NCBI RefSeq assembly: GCF_015461845.1
Contig: NZ_JACOPW010000013.1
Location: 27,255 to 91,254, forward strand
Direction of reading: 5' to 3'
DNA: 64,000 nt
Origin: Pseudomonas mucoides
Lineage (GTDB): Bacteria; Pseudomonadota; Gammaproteobacteria; Pseudomonadales; Pseudomonadaceae
Position 1 is the first letter of the stretch. Every line of letters starts with the position of its first letter. The notes below the pieces were generated by a model. That model was not told where the DNA came from and ran no database searches. It worked only from the letters and a program-made list of their open reading frames with translations. The position numbers were made by a program, and so were the translations under genes. Positions 51,168 to 60,729 of the stretch are shown piece after piece.

Positions 51168-52841
51168 CTAGGCACCCGGTTGTACATCATCGGCATAGGC
51201 AAATTGCACATCCCTAGGGCAGCGCAGGTGGTAGATCTCAAGATTAGCGGCTGCGTCCGTCCCGCCATGACCTAGCTTCACAATATGGCGACTGTGCCAC
51301 GGTGTGTCTTTGGTCACCGGCTTGAAGCAGGCGCAGCACCTGCCGCCCTGTTGCACCCATATCCGATACAGCTTGGCTCGACCTTTTACGGAAGTGAGCA
51401 TCCTCTTGCCCCAGCGGGATTCGAAGTACTCATCCCATGTAGGGTCGTGAGGGTTGGCAGCGGCCTTAATCTTAATATGTCGCACAATCGGTGTGTCTGA
51501 GGCGTCTACTAGCGTGTACTGACGCTTCCGACCATCGGCGGATTTTTCAGTACACGAGAACACCCAACGGCGCGCCCCTTGTACTTTGAAATACCGATCC
51601 TTCACCCATCGGCGTGTCTTGCGAGGGTGGCGACGTACCGCCCATCGCCAGAGCATTTCCCACACTGCGCTGTCCACCTGGTTGAAGACCTTCTTGGCGA
51701 CGACATGACTGTGATAGTTCGCCCAGCCCCGTAGAACCGGGTTGAGCAAACCTATCAAGTTAGCCTGTCGTATCGTTTTGTTGGTCTTGATCAACTCTCG
51801 CAGCTTGGCAAGGAGAGCCCCGATGTTCGCCTTGGACGGCTTGATCAGGAGCTTGCCGTTGTACTTGCGCAAGTTCCATCCGAGGAAGTCGAACCCGTCC
51901 CCTATGTGCGTTATCTTGGTTTTTTCCGGAGAGAGCACGAGACCGCGCTCCGCCAGAAATTCAACCACGGCGGGCCTGACTTCATTCTCCAGCCATTCTT
52001 TCGAACAACCAGTGATGATGAAATCATCTGCATAACGCACCACGCGCATTTTTCGGGCTGTCCACTTCGCGTTGGGAAATCTCTTCGCCAGCATCGCTTC
52101 CAACCCATCCAGCGTCATGTTCGCCAACACCGGGGATATGATGCCTCCCTGCGGGGTTCCGGCGTGGCTGGGGAATAGCTGCTTTTGGTAGACATAACCA
52201 GCCCGGAGCCATTTCTGCAAAATCGCCTTATCCATGGGGATGTTGGCGATCAACCAGTCATGGCTGATATTGTCGAAACAGCCTTGAATGTCGCCCTCTA
52301 ACACCCACTCCGCGTTTGCTTTTCGTGACAGCACACCAAAGCACTGTGCGGCGGCATCCGCAGTTGAACGTTCCGGCCTGAATCCATAAGAGTTCGGATC
52401 GGCGGTGGTTTCCGCTACTGGTTCCAGAGCCAGCAAATGAAGCGCCTGCATGGCCCGGCATTTCATCGCGGGAATTCCGAGAGGTCTAGTCTTGCCGTTT
52501 TTCTTCGGAATGAGGACTCTCCGAAGCGGGAGCGGCGAGTAACCTCGCCGCGTCAACGACTCTATCGCGCCGAGCTTGGCCCTAGGCGTATTCCAAGTAA
52601 CCTTGTCCACGCCGGGGGTATTTTTGCCTTTGTTTTCAGACACCCGTTTCACGGCAAATGCCTTGCCGCTGAACGAGTGAGTCAGCAGCCATTGCAGGGC
52701 TTTCACCTTGTTATGTCTGCCATCTTGTACAGCCTTCACAATACGCGCTTGCAGCCCTCTGACACGACGTTGTACGGCGATCCAATCGATGCCGTCCCAC
52801 GACGTGCCGGAAGGTGCACACGCCAATACTGCTGCGTTCAT
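51168..52841 (-). CDS. ltrA: Group II intron reverse transcriptase/maturase
   Basis: Promotes intron splicing and retrohoming. The start at 52841 has GGAGAG 6 nt upstream (the frame runs on upstream without support). Reverse transcriptase domain with EGDIQGCFDNI, TPQGGIISPVLANM and the active site YADD (in RYADDFII), maturase X domain (about 330-440: LLNPVLRGWANYHSHVVAKK), and an HNH-type endonuclease end with CCACFKP and H-IVKLGHGGTDAAANL. 557 residues, apparently intact and functional. Confidence 0.95.
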   Translation of the reverse strand: MNAAVLACAPSGTSWDGIDWIAVQRRVRGLQARIVKAVQDGRHNKVKALQWLLTHSFSGKAFAVKRVSENKGKNTPGVDKVTWNTPRAKLGAIESLTRRGYSPLPLRRVLIPKKNGKTRPLGIPAMKCRAMQALHLLALEPVAETTADPNSYGFRPERSTADAAAQCFGVLSRKANAEWVLEGDIQGCFDNISHDWLIANIPMDKAILQKWLRAGYVYQKQLFPSHAGTPQGGIISPVLANMTLDGLEAMLAKRFPNAKWTARKMRVVRYADDFIITGCSKEWLENEVRPAVVEFLAERGLVLSPEKTKITHIGDGFDFLGWNLRKYNGKLLIKPSKANIGALLAKLRELIKTNKTIRQANLIGLLNPVLRGWANYHSHVVAKKVFNQVDSAVWEMLWRWAVRRHPRKTRRWVKDRYFKVQGARRWVFSCTEKSADGRKRQYTLVDASDTPIVRHIKIKAAANPHDPTWDEYFESRWGKRMLTSVKGRAKLYRIWVQQGGRCCACFKPVTKDTPWHSRHIVKLGHGGTDAAANLEIYHLRCPRDVQFAYADDVQPGA

Positions 52842-53417
52842 TTGCTCTCCTTCCGTTGAAAGGGTTCTACCTACTCTCGTGTGAAGAGAGACCATGAGGA
52901 CGTCTGCCCGCTTTCGCGTGAAGTGATATTTCAACCTCTATCCAACCCATTACAGGACGGCGTTCGCTTTTTCCTCGTTCCTTCGCCCGCACCGCCATGG
53001 GCAGTTTTTGCAAACTGCTTTCCCAATGGGAGCGATACAGGATTTCCACGTTCCGCTTACTGAAGTACGTCGGGTTAGGTGCCTGCTATCGACCGGGAGG
53101 CATGTGGGTCACGAACGCGTAGTCGAAAGACGCTATTCCCACCTCCGTTACCTTTTGGTTCGAGCGTATAAGCCATTTCCGCTCGTTCAACTTAACGATC
53201 GTTGCGCAGATTCACGTGTGTTCACCATACCAACTATCTAGCACTTGACCGGCCATGGCTGCCAGAAGGGTACGCCTCTCGCGATTGATACCCCGCACCT
53301 TGCGGTGCCTCGTTACATTGTCGAAGGCGCTCTTGATTCAGCCTTCTAGATTCACCCGGTGACACGGGTGGTTCCCACCAAGGGGGAACAACTTCATTAA
53401 GCGACTTCGTGTCGCAC

Positions 53418-53714
53418 TTCAACTTGGTTGTTGTCGATGGGCACAGCTGCGTCGTCCAGATAGCGCTTCAGCGCTACCCAGCATTTCAGGCTGTAATCGA
53501 GGGTTTTGGCCGTCGCTGATCCGTTCGGCACCCCAGCCACGGGCAACTCGATTTTCACTGACGCTTCGGCTGGCCGTTTAGGTACAGCCTTCAGCGGGAC
53601 AAATGCTGGCAGCGAGGTCGGTGCGGGCTGGTCTCGATAGAGCGGCATCCATTTACGGATGACGATGCCGTGGCTGATGGCGACTCTGGACTCTGTTGCC
53701 CAGGTTGCAGGCAT
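53418..53714 (-). pseudogene. IS66-family transposase remnant (TnpA start joined to TnpC end)
   Basis: Leftward frame: first part VAISHGIVIRKWMPLYRDQ and AFVPL resemble the IS66 accessory protein TnpA; the second part LDYSLKCWVALKRYLDDAA then PIDNNQVE is the C-terminal end of the IS66 transposase TnpC. The middle of the element is missing, so it is a deletion product. The group II intron starts directly after this frame's VE codons. The sequence GTGAGCTCGCCGTACGGTTACG near 53856 may be part of the IS end, but a terminal repeat is not proven. Confidence 0.7.
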
Positions 53715-54408
53715 TCCTGAGCGACCTAGGCTTTGAACAGTTTCGGATAAGAGCTTCGTTGGCGTACGGAAATCTTTACGATCGGGGGTGATCGCGTTCG
53801 CCTAAAAATACGCGAATAGCATCGCCCTTAATGATGGAGTTCGGACGGTGAGCTCGCCGTACGGTTACGCGACAGGTGCTAACCCCTGCTTTGTTTCGAC
53901 GTTCGATGCCGGCGCCTGGGCAACAATCCTAACTAGCCCAGCGACTTGCTACTTTCGAGAGCTTTGATGTCGACTACGATAATGTCCCCTGACTTCACCG
54001 ACTTCAGCTGCAGTCGGGTAGGAATAGCTTCCGATGCACGGTAGGCACACTGTGCCGCCGACCGACTGCGCCCGCAACTTGTTAGTAATCACACTGGGCG
54101 AAACTCGATAGTGAAACGACGGTTTGGTCGATATAGGACTGGAGGCGACTCCCACGAGTCCATGTTCTGGTCGTCTAGATTCGAGCTTTTGCTCCTGGAT
54201 AGCATGAGAAAGACCGGCAGCTTGTAAGCGGTGAGGGGCGGGATTCGATACTGCGAGAGGAATAGGCAAAAAGGCGGCACGTATCATGTAACGCTTTCTC
54301 ATACGAAAAATTAATCTAACCCCATGCAGCAAGGAGGTCCTTCTGCGGGGTCGGCAGCACATCGTAGCTGCGGCACCCACAACTCACATAGTCTCTGGAG
54401 TTGCCGCC
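53715..54408. other. Intergenic, no gene seen
   Basis: About 700 bp downstream of the IS66 relic, probably including the rest of the dead insertion sequence. No credible coding frame. The ribosome site and promoter of the repeat-protein gene at 54409 lie near 54390-54408 (TCTGGAG). Confidence 0.4.
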
Positions 54409-55092
54409 ATGAAATCCATCAAATCAGTAGTTATCAGCGTCGCTATCGTTGCATTCAGTGCGAACACCTTTGCGGCCTACAGCCAAAAAGAACAGACTCT
54501 GATTAGCGAGTCGGGTAGTGGCGTTGTGATCACCCCCATCTCGAAAAACGGTTCTGATCGCACTCCAGGTTTCCAGCGTGTAGCTGAAGGTGGTTCCGAT
54601 CGTACCCCAGGCTTCCAGCGTGTAGCTGAAGGTGGTTCCGATCGTACCCCAGGCTTCCAGCGTGTAGCTGAAGGTGGTTCCGATCGTACCCCAGGCTTCC
54701 AGCGTGTAGCTGAAGGTGGTTCCGATCGCACTCCAGGTTTCCAGCGAGTAGCTGAAGGTGGTTCCGATCGCACTCCAGGTTTCCAGCGTGTAGCTGAAGG
54801 TGGTTCCGATCGCACCCCAGGTTCCCAGCGTGTAGCTGAAGGTGGTTCCGATCGCACCCCAGGTTCCCAGCGTGTAGCTGAAGGTGGTTCCGATCGCACC
54901 CCAGGTTCCCAGCGTGTAGCTGAAGGTGGTTCCGATCGTACCCCAGGTTTCCAGCGTGTAGCTGAAGGTGGTTCCGATCGCACTCTAGGTTTCCAGCGTG
55001 TAGCTGAAGGTGGTTCCGATCGCACCCCAGGCTTCCAGCGCGTAGCTGAAGGTGGTTCCGATCAACTGAAAGCACGAGCTAAACGGTCGTAA
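54409..55092 (+). CDS. Secreted 14-residue tandem-repeat protein, 227 aa
   Basis: Signal peptide at residues 1-24 (MKSIKSVVISVAIVAFSANT ending FAA), so exported. Residues 48-215 consist of twelve 14-residue repeats, GSDRTPG[F/S]QRVAEG, followed by a short basic tail (AKRS). Pseudomonas genomes carry secreted proteins with RVAEGGSDR-type repeats, some annotated as phage infection proteins; the match is by motif only and function is unknown. Ribosome site TGGAG about 7 nt upstream. Ends at a terminator (55112-55134). The repeat makes all six frames open, so opposite-strand frames here are artefacts. Confidence 0.85.
   Translation: MKSIKSVVISVAIVAFSANTFAAYSQKEQTLISESGSGVVITPISKNGSDRTPGFQRVAEGGSDRTPGFQRVAEGGSDRTPGFQRVAEGGSDRTPGFQRVAEGGSDRTPGFQRVAEGGSDRTPGFQRVAEGGSDRTPGSQRVAEGGSDRTPGSQRVAEGGSDRTPGSQRVAEGGSDRTPGFQRVAEGGSDRTLGFQRVAEGGSDRTPGFQRVAEGGSDQLKARAKRS
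54550..55053 (+). repeat. Twelve 42-bp tandem repeats
   Basis: Exactly 42-bp unit, coding GSDRTPG[F/S]QRVAEG twelve times, 504 bp. Units differ only at silent or single positions and the variants cluster (units 7-9 share S, units 1-6 F), as in recent expansion and homogenisation by slippage or recombination. Confidence 0.95.
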
Positions 55093-55111
55093 GATAGTTT
55101 CACTAATTCTC

Positions 55112-55134
55112 GGCCCGGCTTTGCCGGGCCTTTT
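55112..55134 (+). terminator. Rho-independent terminator
   Basis: GGCCCGGC-3 nt-GCCGGGCC stem followed by TTTT, 20 nt after the repeat-protein stop. Confidence 0.9.
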
Positions 55135-55214
55135 GTCATACCGAGCTAGTGGGGTATCTTACGCGTCCCTGTTTGCGCTATTCTCAGGATTAGACGATGT
55201 TCAGGGGCCTCGAC

Positions 55215-56147
55215 ATGTCAGAATCAAGTCCGCAACTCTTCCCAACCTTTGACGATCCGCTTTCATTTAAGCGGGCGGTAATTTCGTCGATTATTCGCCG
55301 TTTTACGACAGGTTCCGGAATATACCAAACCGCTATTGAGGGTCTCAATTTAGTTCGAAACGATACACCTACGGATACGCTGTATAGTGTTTATAAGCCT
55401 ACACTGTGCTTGGTGGTGCAAGGTCGAAAGGAGGTTCGTCTATTTGGCGAGCGGTATGTATATGATCCTCTGAACTATTTGGTGATTTCTGTTACTCTTC
55501 CGCTCGCGGGTAAAGTTATTGAGGCATCCCCGGATGTGCCCTATTTAGGTGCGCTTTTAGACATTGATCCTGCTCAGATTAGTCAATTGATTGCTGATAG
55601 TAGTCCTGTCGGTGTCCCTAGTAATGGCGATGTAAGAGGGCTGTATCTTGGAAGTACTGATGGCCCGTTGCTGGATGCTTTGTTTCGCTTGCTGAGCTTG
55701 CTTGATAGCCCCGAAGATATCTCTCAGCTCGCACCTATGGCCTTGCGAGAAATATTTTATCGATTGCTGCGAGGTCAGCAAGGCCAGAGGCTCTACGAAA
55801 TTGCAGTGGTCGACAGTCAATCATATAGAGTAACGCGAGCAATCGAATGGCTAAATAATAATTTTGCTGAACCTATGCGGATCGATGAATTAGCAAAATA
55901 TGTAAATCTCGGGGTTTCGACTCTCCATCATCGTTTTAAAGCTGTTACTTCTATGAGTCCGCTCCAGTATCAGAAACAACTGCGATTGCACGAGGCTCGA
56001 AGGTTAGTGCTCAGTCAGTCAACCGATATTGCAACAGTAGCCTCTCAAGTAGGTTATGAGAGTCAGTCACAATTCAGTCGCGAGTATAGTCGGCTTTTTG
56101 GAACCTCTCCCTTACGAGATCGCGCTCGCCTTCGTCGGTCAGGCTAA
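55215..56147 (+). CDS. AraC-family transcriptional regulator
   Basis: 310 residues. N-terminal AraC_N-type region (residues 50-150, KPTLCLVVQGRKEVRLFGER) binds an effector; the C-terminal 100 residues have the two helix-turn-helix motifs (MRIDELAKYVNLGVSTLHHR and STDIATVASQVGYESQSQFS, then FGTSP). The start at 55215 has AGGGG 8 nt upstream; a frame to 55197 exists. It is AT-rich relative to the genes that follow and stands next to the decayed oxidoreductase pair, which it probably once controlled. Confidence 0.9.
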   Translation: MSESSPQLFPTFDDPLSFKRAVISSIIRRFTTGSGIYQTAIEGLNLVRNDTPTDTLYSVYKPTLCLVVQGRKEVRLFGERYVYDPLNYLVISVTLPLAGKVIEASPDVPYLGALLDIDPAQISQLIADSSPVGVPSNGDVRGLYLGSTDGPLLDALFRLLSLLDSPEDISQLAPMALREIFYRLLRGQQGQRLYEIAVVDSQSYRVTRAIEWLNNNFAEPMRIDELAKYVNLGVSTLHHRFKAVTSMSPLQYQKQLRLHEARRLVLSQSTDIATVASQVGYESQSQFSREYSRLFGTSPLRDRARLRRSG

Positions 56148-56622
56148 GTCCATCTTCTATGGAGTATCTGAGAGAAAGGAGCTCTTTGACGTCTTAGGTG
56201 GTTCTTGAAAGTCGCGGCGATGATAGTGATCATGAGAACAAGTAGAACGACGCAGGGTATCAGCACCCAGTTTGACTTGAGTGGCCTGGGCAGAAAAAGA
56301 TAGGCTGCCTATGAGCTTTCGAGTAATGGCAGCAATGTCCGTTTCGCGGGATAGTATATAAAGCTGCTCTCGCAACGTGCCTCGAATTTGCGCAGATGCC
56401 GACTCATCAAACCATCGACGACATCGGTGATCTAGGCGAACAGGAATAGAGGCATGGCTAGGGCGAGGATGGTTTCTCGCACTATAAACGAGGAGACTGT
56501 AAACAAAATCGCCTGCAAGTTGTCCTGACGACGACGTAAGCTACATCGAGTACCTGGCCTGTGATGAGGCGCTGTCTGGAGCACGCAGGTAGCGGGCGCA
56601 TCGGCTATCTCCCAGGGCTGGC
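56148..56622. other. Intergenic, no feature seen
   Basis: No credible coding frame; between the AraC gene and the leftward SDR pseudogene. Likely remnants of surrounding sequence. Confidence 0.3.
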
Positions 56623-57018
<396 letters not shown>

Positions 57019-57022
<4 letters not shown>

Positions 57023-57902
57023 GGATTGATCTCCAGCATTATCTTGCCAATGTGACGACTGCTTTCCATCAGTGCATGTGCCTGGGAGGCTTCATGCAGC
57101 GGGAAAGTGCAGGAAGGCATTGACCTGCGCCAAGCAACGGCCAGACATCGGCCTGCAGGGCTGCAGCGATGTTGGCTTTTTCCGCTTTGGATCGGGCGCG
57201 GAGGGTCGAGCTGATAAAGGCCAGGCGCTTGAGTATGATCGGCATGACGTTCGACTCGGCCGTACTGCCTTCGAGAAAGGTGATCTGCACCAACTTACCT
57301 TCCACCGGCAGGGTGTCGATATTGCGCTGCAGGTAGCTACCCCCGACCATGATTGAGGATCAGGTTCACACCCTTGCCCTCGGTCTCGGCCCAGACCACC
57401 TCGGCGAAATCTTCTTCTCGGTAATTGATGGCCCGGCTGGTACCTGCGCTGCTACATGTCTCCAGCTTGGCCTCGCTGCCTGCCGTTGCCAACACCCGCG
57501 CGCCGAACTGATTGGCCAGCTGGATGGCGGTCAATCCGATTCCGCTAGACCCGCCATGCACCAGCACGGTTTCGCCGGGTAACAGGCGGTCGTGCTCGAA
57601 TAGATTGGTCCACACGGTGAATTAGTTTCCGGCTGCAGTATTCAGCGTAGTCGCCACCTGGCGTGAGTGCGCACACCTACGCACCGACCTGCAATCCCTG
57701 CACGGCCGCACCCACGGCCACCACTTCGCCCGAGACTTCCAGGCCGAGGTAGGGTGAGGCTGAGGTAGAGTGAAGCATCGGCTGGCGGCGGATAGCTACC
57801 CGAGCGCTGCAATTCATCCGGGCGGTTCACACCGGTATAGGCGACCCGGATCAGCACTTCGTCGGCGGCCGGAGTGTAGATACCTACCTCGGTTACATGC
57901 AT
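57019..57902 (-). pseudogene. NADPH:quinone reductase/zinc-type dehydrogenase pseudogene
   Basis: Fragments in different frames spell one MDR-family protein: N-terminus VLIRVAYTGVNRPDELQRSG, centre ETVLVHGGSSGIGLTAIQLA and KLETCSSAGTSRAINYREEDF, C-terminus FLEGSTAESNVMPIILKR and the ADVWPLLGAG. At least two frameshifts and an internal stop (57615 region) inactivate it. Likely formed an operon with the SDR and AraC genes. Confidence 0.75.
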
Positions 57903-57947
57903 CAGTCAGCGTTGCCAATTGGGGGGGCGATCAACAGCATTGTCTGG

Positions 57948-58955
57948 CTAATGATAACCATCACCAATCTTAACTTTGCCGCGGAACACGTAGTAGCTCC
58001 AGGCCGTGTACACCAAGATGAACGGCAGGATGAACAGCGCGCCGATCAGCGCGAACAGCTGGCTCGCCACCGGCGAGGCCGCCTGCCACAGCGTAACCGA
58101 CGGCGGGATGATGTTCGGCCAGATGCTTATGCCCAGGCCGCTGTAGCCGAGGAAGATTACCAGCAGGGTGAATAGGAACGGTGCGGCGGTGGCCCGGTGC
58201 GCCAGGGTGGTCAGGGTGCCTAAGAAGCAGAACAGCAGCAGCAGAGGCACCGGCAGGAAATAGAACAGGTTGGGCAGGCTGAACCAACGCTGGGCAATCT
58301 CGGGGTGGGCCAGCGGCGTCCACACGCTGATCACTGCGATGGCGATCAGCAGGCCCCAGATGAAGTACGAGGAGTAGCGGTACATCTCTTCCTGCAGACG
58401 CCCCTCGGTCTTCATGATCAGCCAGGTGCTGCCCAGCTGGGCGTAGGCCAGCAGCAGTGCGAAGCCACAGAACAGCGGGAACGGACGCAGCCAGTCGAGG
58501 GCGCCGCCGGCGTACATGTTGTTTGCCACCGGGATGCCATCGAGGAACGCCCCCAGGGCGACGCCCTGGGTGAAGGTGGCGATGATCGAGCCGCCGATGA
58601 ACGCCTTGTCCCACCAGTGGCGGTTGCGCTCGCTGGCCTTGAAGCGGAACTCGAAGGCCACGCCGCGGAAGATCAGGCCCAGCAGCATTAGCACCAGTGG
58701 CAGGTACAGGGCGCTGAGGATCACCGAGTAGGCCAACGGGAAGGCGCCGAACAGGCCGGCGCCGCCCAGCACCAGCCAGGTCTCGTTGCCGTCCCACACC
58801 GGGGCGACGGTGTTCATCATCACATCGCGCTCTTCCTTGTCCTTGATCGCCAGGAAGAGGATACCGATGCCCAAGTCGAAGCCGTCCATGATGACGTACA
58901 TCATCACGCCAAAGATGATGATCAATGCCCAGATCAAAGTGATATCCACGCCCAT
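57948..58955 (-). CDS. cioB: Cytochrome bd-type quinol oxidase subunit II (cyanide-insensitive type)
   Basis: 335 residues, about eight to nine hydrophobic segments, starting GVDITLIWALIIIFGVMMYV and the family motif MDGFDLGIGILF. WDGNETWLVLGG and the PLALSWL-like region are typical of CydB. It starts at 58955, with GGAG upstream, 38 nt after subunit I stop. GC-rich (over 60 percent by eye), unlike the plasmid core. Confidence 0.95.
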   Translation of the reverse strand: MGVDITLIWALIIIFGVMMYVIMDGFDLGIGILFLAIKDKEERDVMMNTVAPVWDGNETWLVLGGAGLFGAFPLAYSVILSALYLPLVLMLLGLIFRGVAFEFRFKASERNRHWWDKAFIGGSIIATFTQGVALGAFLDGIPVANNMYAGGALDWLRPFPLFCGFALLLAYAQLGSTWLIMKTEGRLQEEMYRYSSYFIWGLLIAIAVISVWTPLAHPEIAQRWFSLPNLFYFLPVPLLLLFCFLGTLTTLAHRATAAPFLFTLLVIFLGYSGLGISIWPNIIPPSVTLWQAASPVASQLFALIGALFILPFILVYTAWSYYVFRGKVKIGDGYH

Positions 58956-58993
58956 GGCCATCGCTCCTCAGGTTGCCGTCGCCTTCGACAGGG

Positions 58994-60400
58994 TCAGTGA
59001 TCGTCCGCTGCGGACAGGGGGCGCGCGGGGGTCTTGGACTGGCCCGCGCCACCTTCGATCGGGTGCTCGCCTTCGTGGCGCTGCGGCCCCTTGTGCACCA
59101 GCTTGAGCATGTAGGCGATACCGGTGCCGAACAGCACGAAGTACACCACCACGAATGCCGCGAGGCTGACGCTCATCTGCGCGGTGCTCAGCGGTGATAC
59201 CGCATGCTCGGTGCGCATCAGCCCGTAGACCACCCAGGGCTGGCGGCCCATCTCTGTGGTCACCCAGCCGGCCAACAGGGCGATCAGCCCCGCCGGGCCC
59301 ATGCACAGCATGAACCGGAGGAACAACGGCGTGGTGTGCAGGCGGTCGCCACGGCGCAGCCACAGGCTCCACACCCCGGCGAGGATCATCAGCAGGCCCA
59401 TGCACACCATGAGCCGGAAGGTCCAGAAGATCACCGTGGAGTTGGGCCGGTCCTCGGGGGGGAATGACTTCAGCGCCGGAATCTGGCGGTCGAGGCTGTG
59501 AGTCAGGATCAGGCTGCCCAGATAGGGAATCTCGATGGCGAAGTGGGTCTTCTCGGCCTTCATGTCCGGCCAGCCGGCCAGGATTAGCGGCGACGGCTCG
59601 CCCGGGACGTTCTCCCAATGCCCTTCGATGGCGGCGATCTTCGCCGGCTGGTGCTCCAGGGTGTTCAGGCCGTGGGCATCACCGACCACCGCCTGGATCG
59701 GCGCCACCACCAGGGCCATCCAGCAGGCCATCGACAGCATGGTGCGGGCCGGCTCGATGTGCTGGCGGCGCAACAAATGCCAGGCCCCCGAGGCGCCAAC
59801 GAAGAACGCGGTGCTGAGGAACGCGGCGATCGCCATGTGCGCCAGGCGGTAGGGGAACGACGGGTTGAAGATCACCGCCAGCCAGTCCACCGGCACCGCG
59901 CGGCCGTCGATGATTTCGTGGCCCTGGGGCGTGTGCATCCAGCTGTTGGAGGAGAGGATCCAGAAGGTCGAGATCAGCGTGCCCAACGCCACCATGCAGG
60001 TGGCGAACATGTGCAGGCCTCGGCCTACCCGATCCCAGCCGAACAGCATCACACCTAGAAAACCAGCTTCGAGAAAGAATGCCGTGAGCACTTCGTAAGT
60101 CAGTAGTGGCCCGGTAATGCCGCCGGCAAAATAAGAGAACTGCGACCAGTTAGTGCCGAACTGATATGCCATCACCAGGCCAGAAACCACTCCCATGCCG
60201 AAGTTAAGCGCGAAGATCTTTATCCAGAACATGTAAAGATCGCGATACACCTCCCTACCGGTCTTCAGATACAGACCTTCCAGCACGGCGAGATAACTCG
60301 CGAGGCCTATGGTGATTGCCGGAAAAAGAATATGCATGGCCACTGTAAACGCGAACTGAAAACGAGCCAAATCAAGCGCCGTAGAGCTGAATGTTTCCAT
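58994..60400 (-). CDS. cioA: Cytochrome bd-type quinol oxidase subunit I (cyanide-insensitive type)
   Basis: 468 residues, the short (CIO) form with a short Q-loop. ATG at 60400 (METFSSTALD). His near residue 23 (FTVAMHILFP) is the b595/d heme ligand; FFLEAGFLGVMLFGW, RLAHMAIAAFLSTAF and the GRQPW motif (MGRQPWVVYGLMRT) are intact. With subunit II it oxidises quinol and reduces oxygen in the inner membrane, without proton pumping and insensitive to cyanide. Divergent from the molybdoenzyme gene across 330 bp. Confidence 0.96.
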   Translation of the reverse strand: METFSSTALDLARFQFAFTVAMHILFPAITIGLASYLAVLEGLYLKTGREVYRDLYMFWIKIFALNFGMGVVSGLVMAYQFGTNWSQFSYFAGGITGPLLTYEVLTAFFLEAGFLGVMLFGWDRVGRGLHMFATCMVALGTLISTFWILSSNSWMHTPQGHEIIDGRAVPVDWLAVIFNPSFPYRLAHMAIAAFLSTAFFVGASGAWHLLRRQHIEPARTMLSMACWMALVVAPIQAVVGDAHGLNTLEHQPAKIAAIEGHWENVPGEPSPLILAGWPDMKAEKTHFAIEIPYLGSLILTHSLDRQIPALKSFPPEDRPNSTVIFWTFRLMVCMGLLMILAGVWSLWLRRGDRLHTTPLFLRFMLCMGPAGLIALLAGWVTTEMGRQPWVVYGLMRTEHAVSPLSTAQMSVSLAAFVVVYFVLFGTGIAYMLKLVHKGPQRHEGEHPIEGGAGQSKTPARPLSAADDH

Positions 60401-60729
60401 GGTTCTCGGCCTCACAGGGCGCGGCTTCAGTACCGCAATGCGAATGAGACGCAACAAGTAGATGAGTAGCTCATCGATTCGTTGCCTTGACATGTCGAAA
60501 GAGTGTGGCTTGATTCTAGAACACGATTTTCCCTTGTCGACCAAACTTTTGATTCCAGATCACCGGTAGGTTGGATCCAGCTTTGCTGGTTGTCTTTATT
60601 TGACAAGGCTGTACGCTTTCCTCCTGAACTGTCACAACCAAACCCAATTCCTCAAGTCCGCTAGAAGAGCGGTTTATTACGCAACTATCGGTTTATATCG
60701 AAAAAATATAAAGCGTTTAAGGAGCGACC
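60401..60729. promoter_or_regulatory. Divergent promoter region cioA / fdhF-like
   Basis: 329 bp between the two divergent genes. AT-rich stretch at 60540-60720 with TATCGAAAAAATATAAAG close to the fdhF-like gene and GGAGCGACC ribosome site. No FNR or ANR box (TTGAT-N4-ATCAA) was recognised with certainty. Confidence 0.45.

Larger units (their letters stand above)
51073..53417 (-). mobile_element. Group II intron
   Basis: About 2.3 kb, reading leftward. The 5' end begins GTGCGAC at 53417, the typical group II start; about 570 nt of domains I-III precede the maturase gene at 52841-51168. Domain V (34 nt, 51114-51147) with GAGCCGTGTGC and GCACGGTTC follows, then domain VI ending CTACCCGAC at 51073. 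Only the 5' flank lies in IS66-like sequence; the 3' flank is unrelated, so exon junctions do not match. It looks intact as an RNA with an intact maturase. Confidence 0.85.

Noticed and set aside
54550..55053. Possible CRISPR array
   Set aside because: The repeats are contiguous coding units without spacers and there are no cas genes.
54477..55075. Long opposite-strand frames of 181 and 182 residues over the repeat gene
   Set aside because: A 42-bp unit is a multiple of 3, so all frames stay open; signal peptide, ribosome site and terminator belong to the plus strand.
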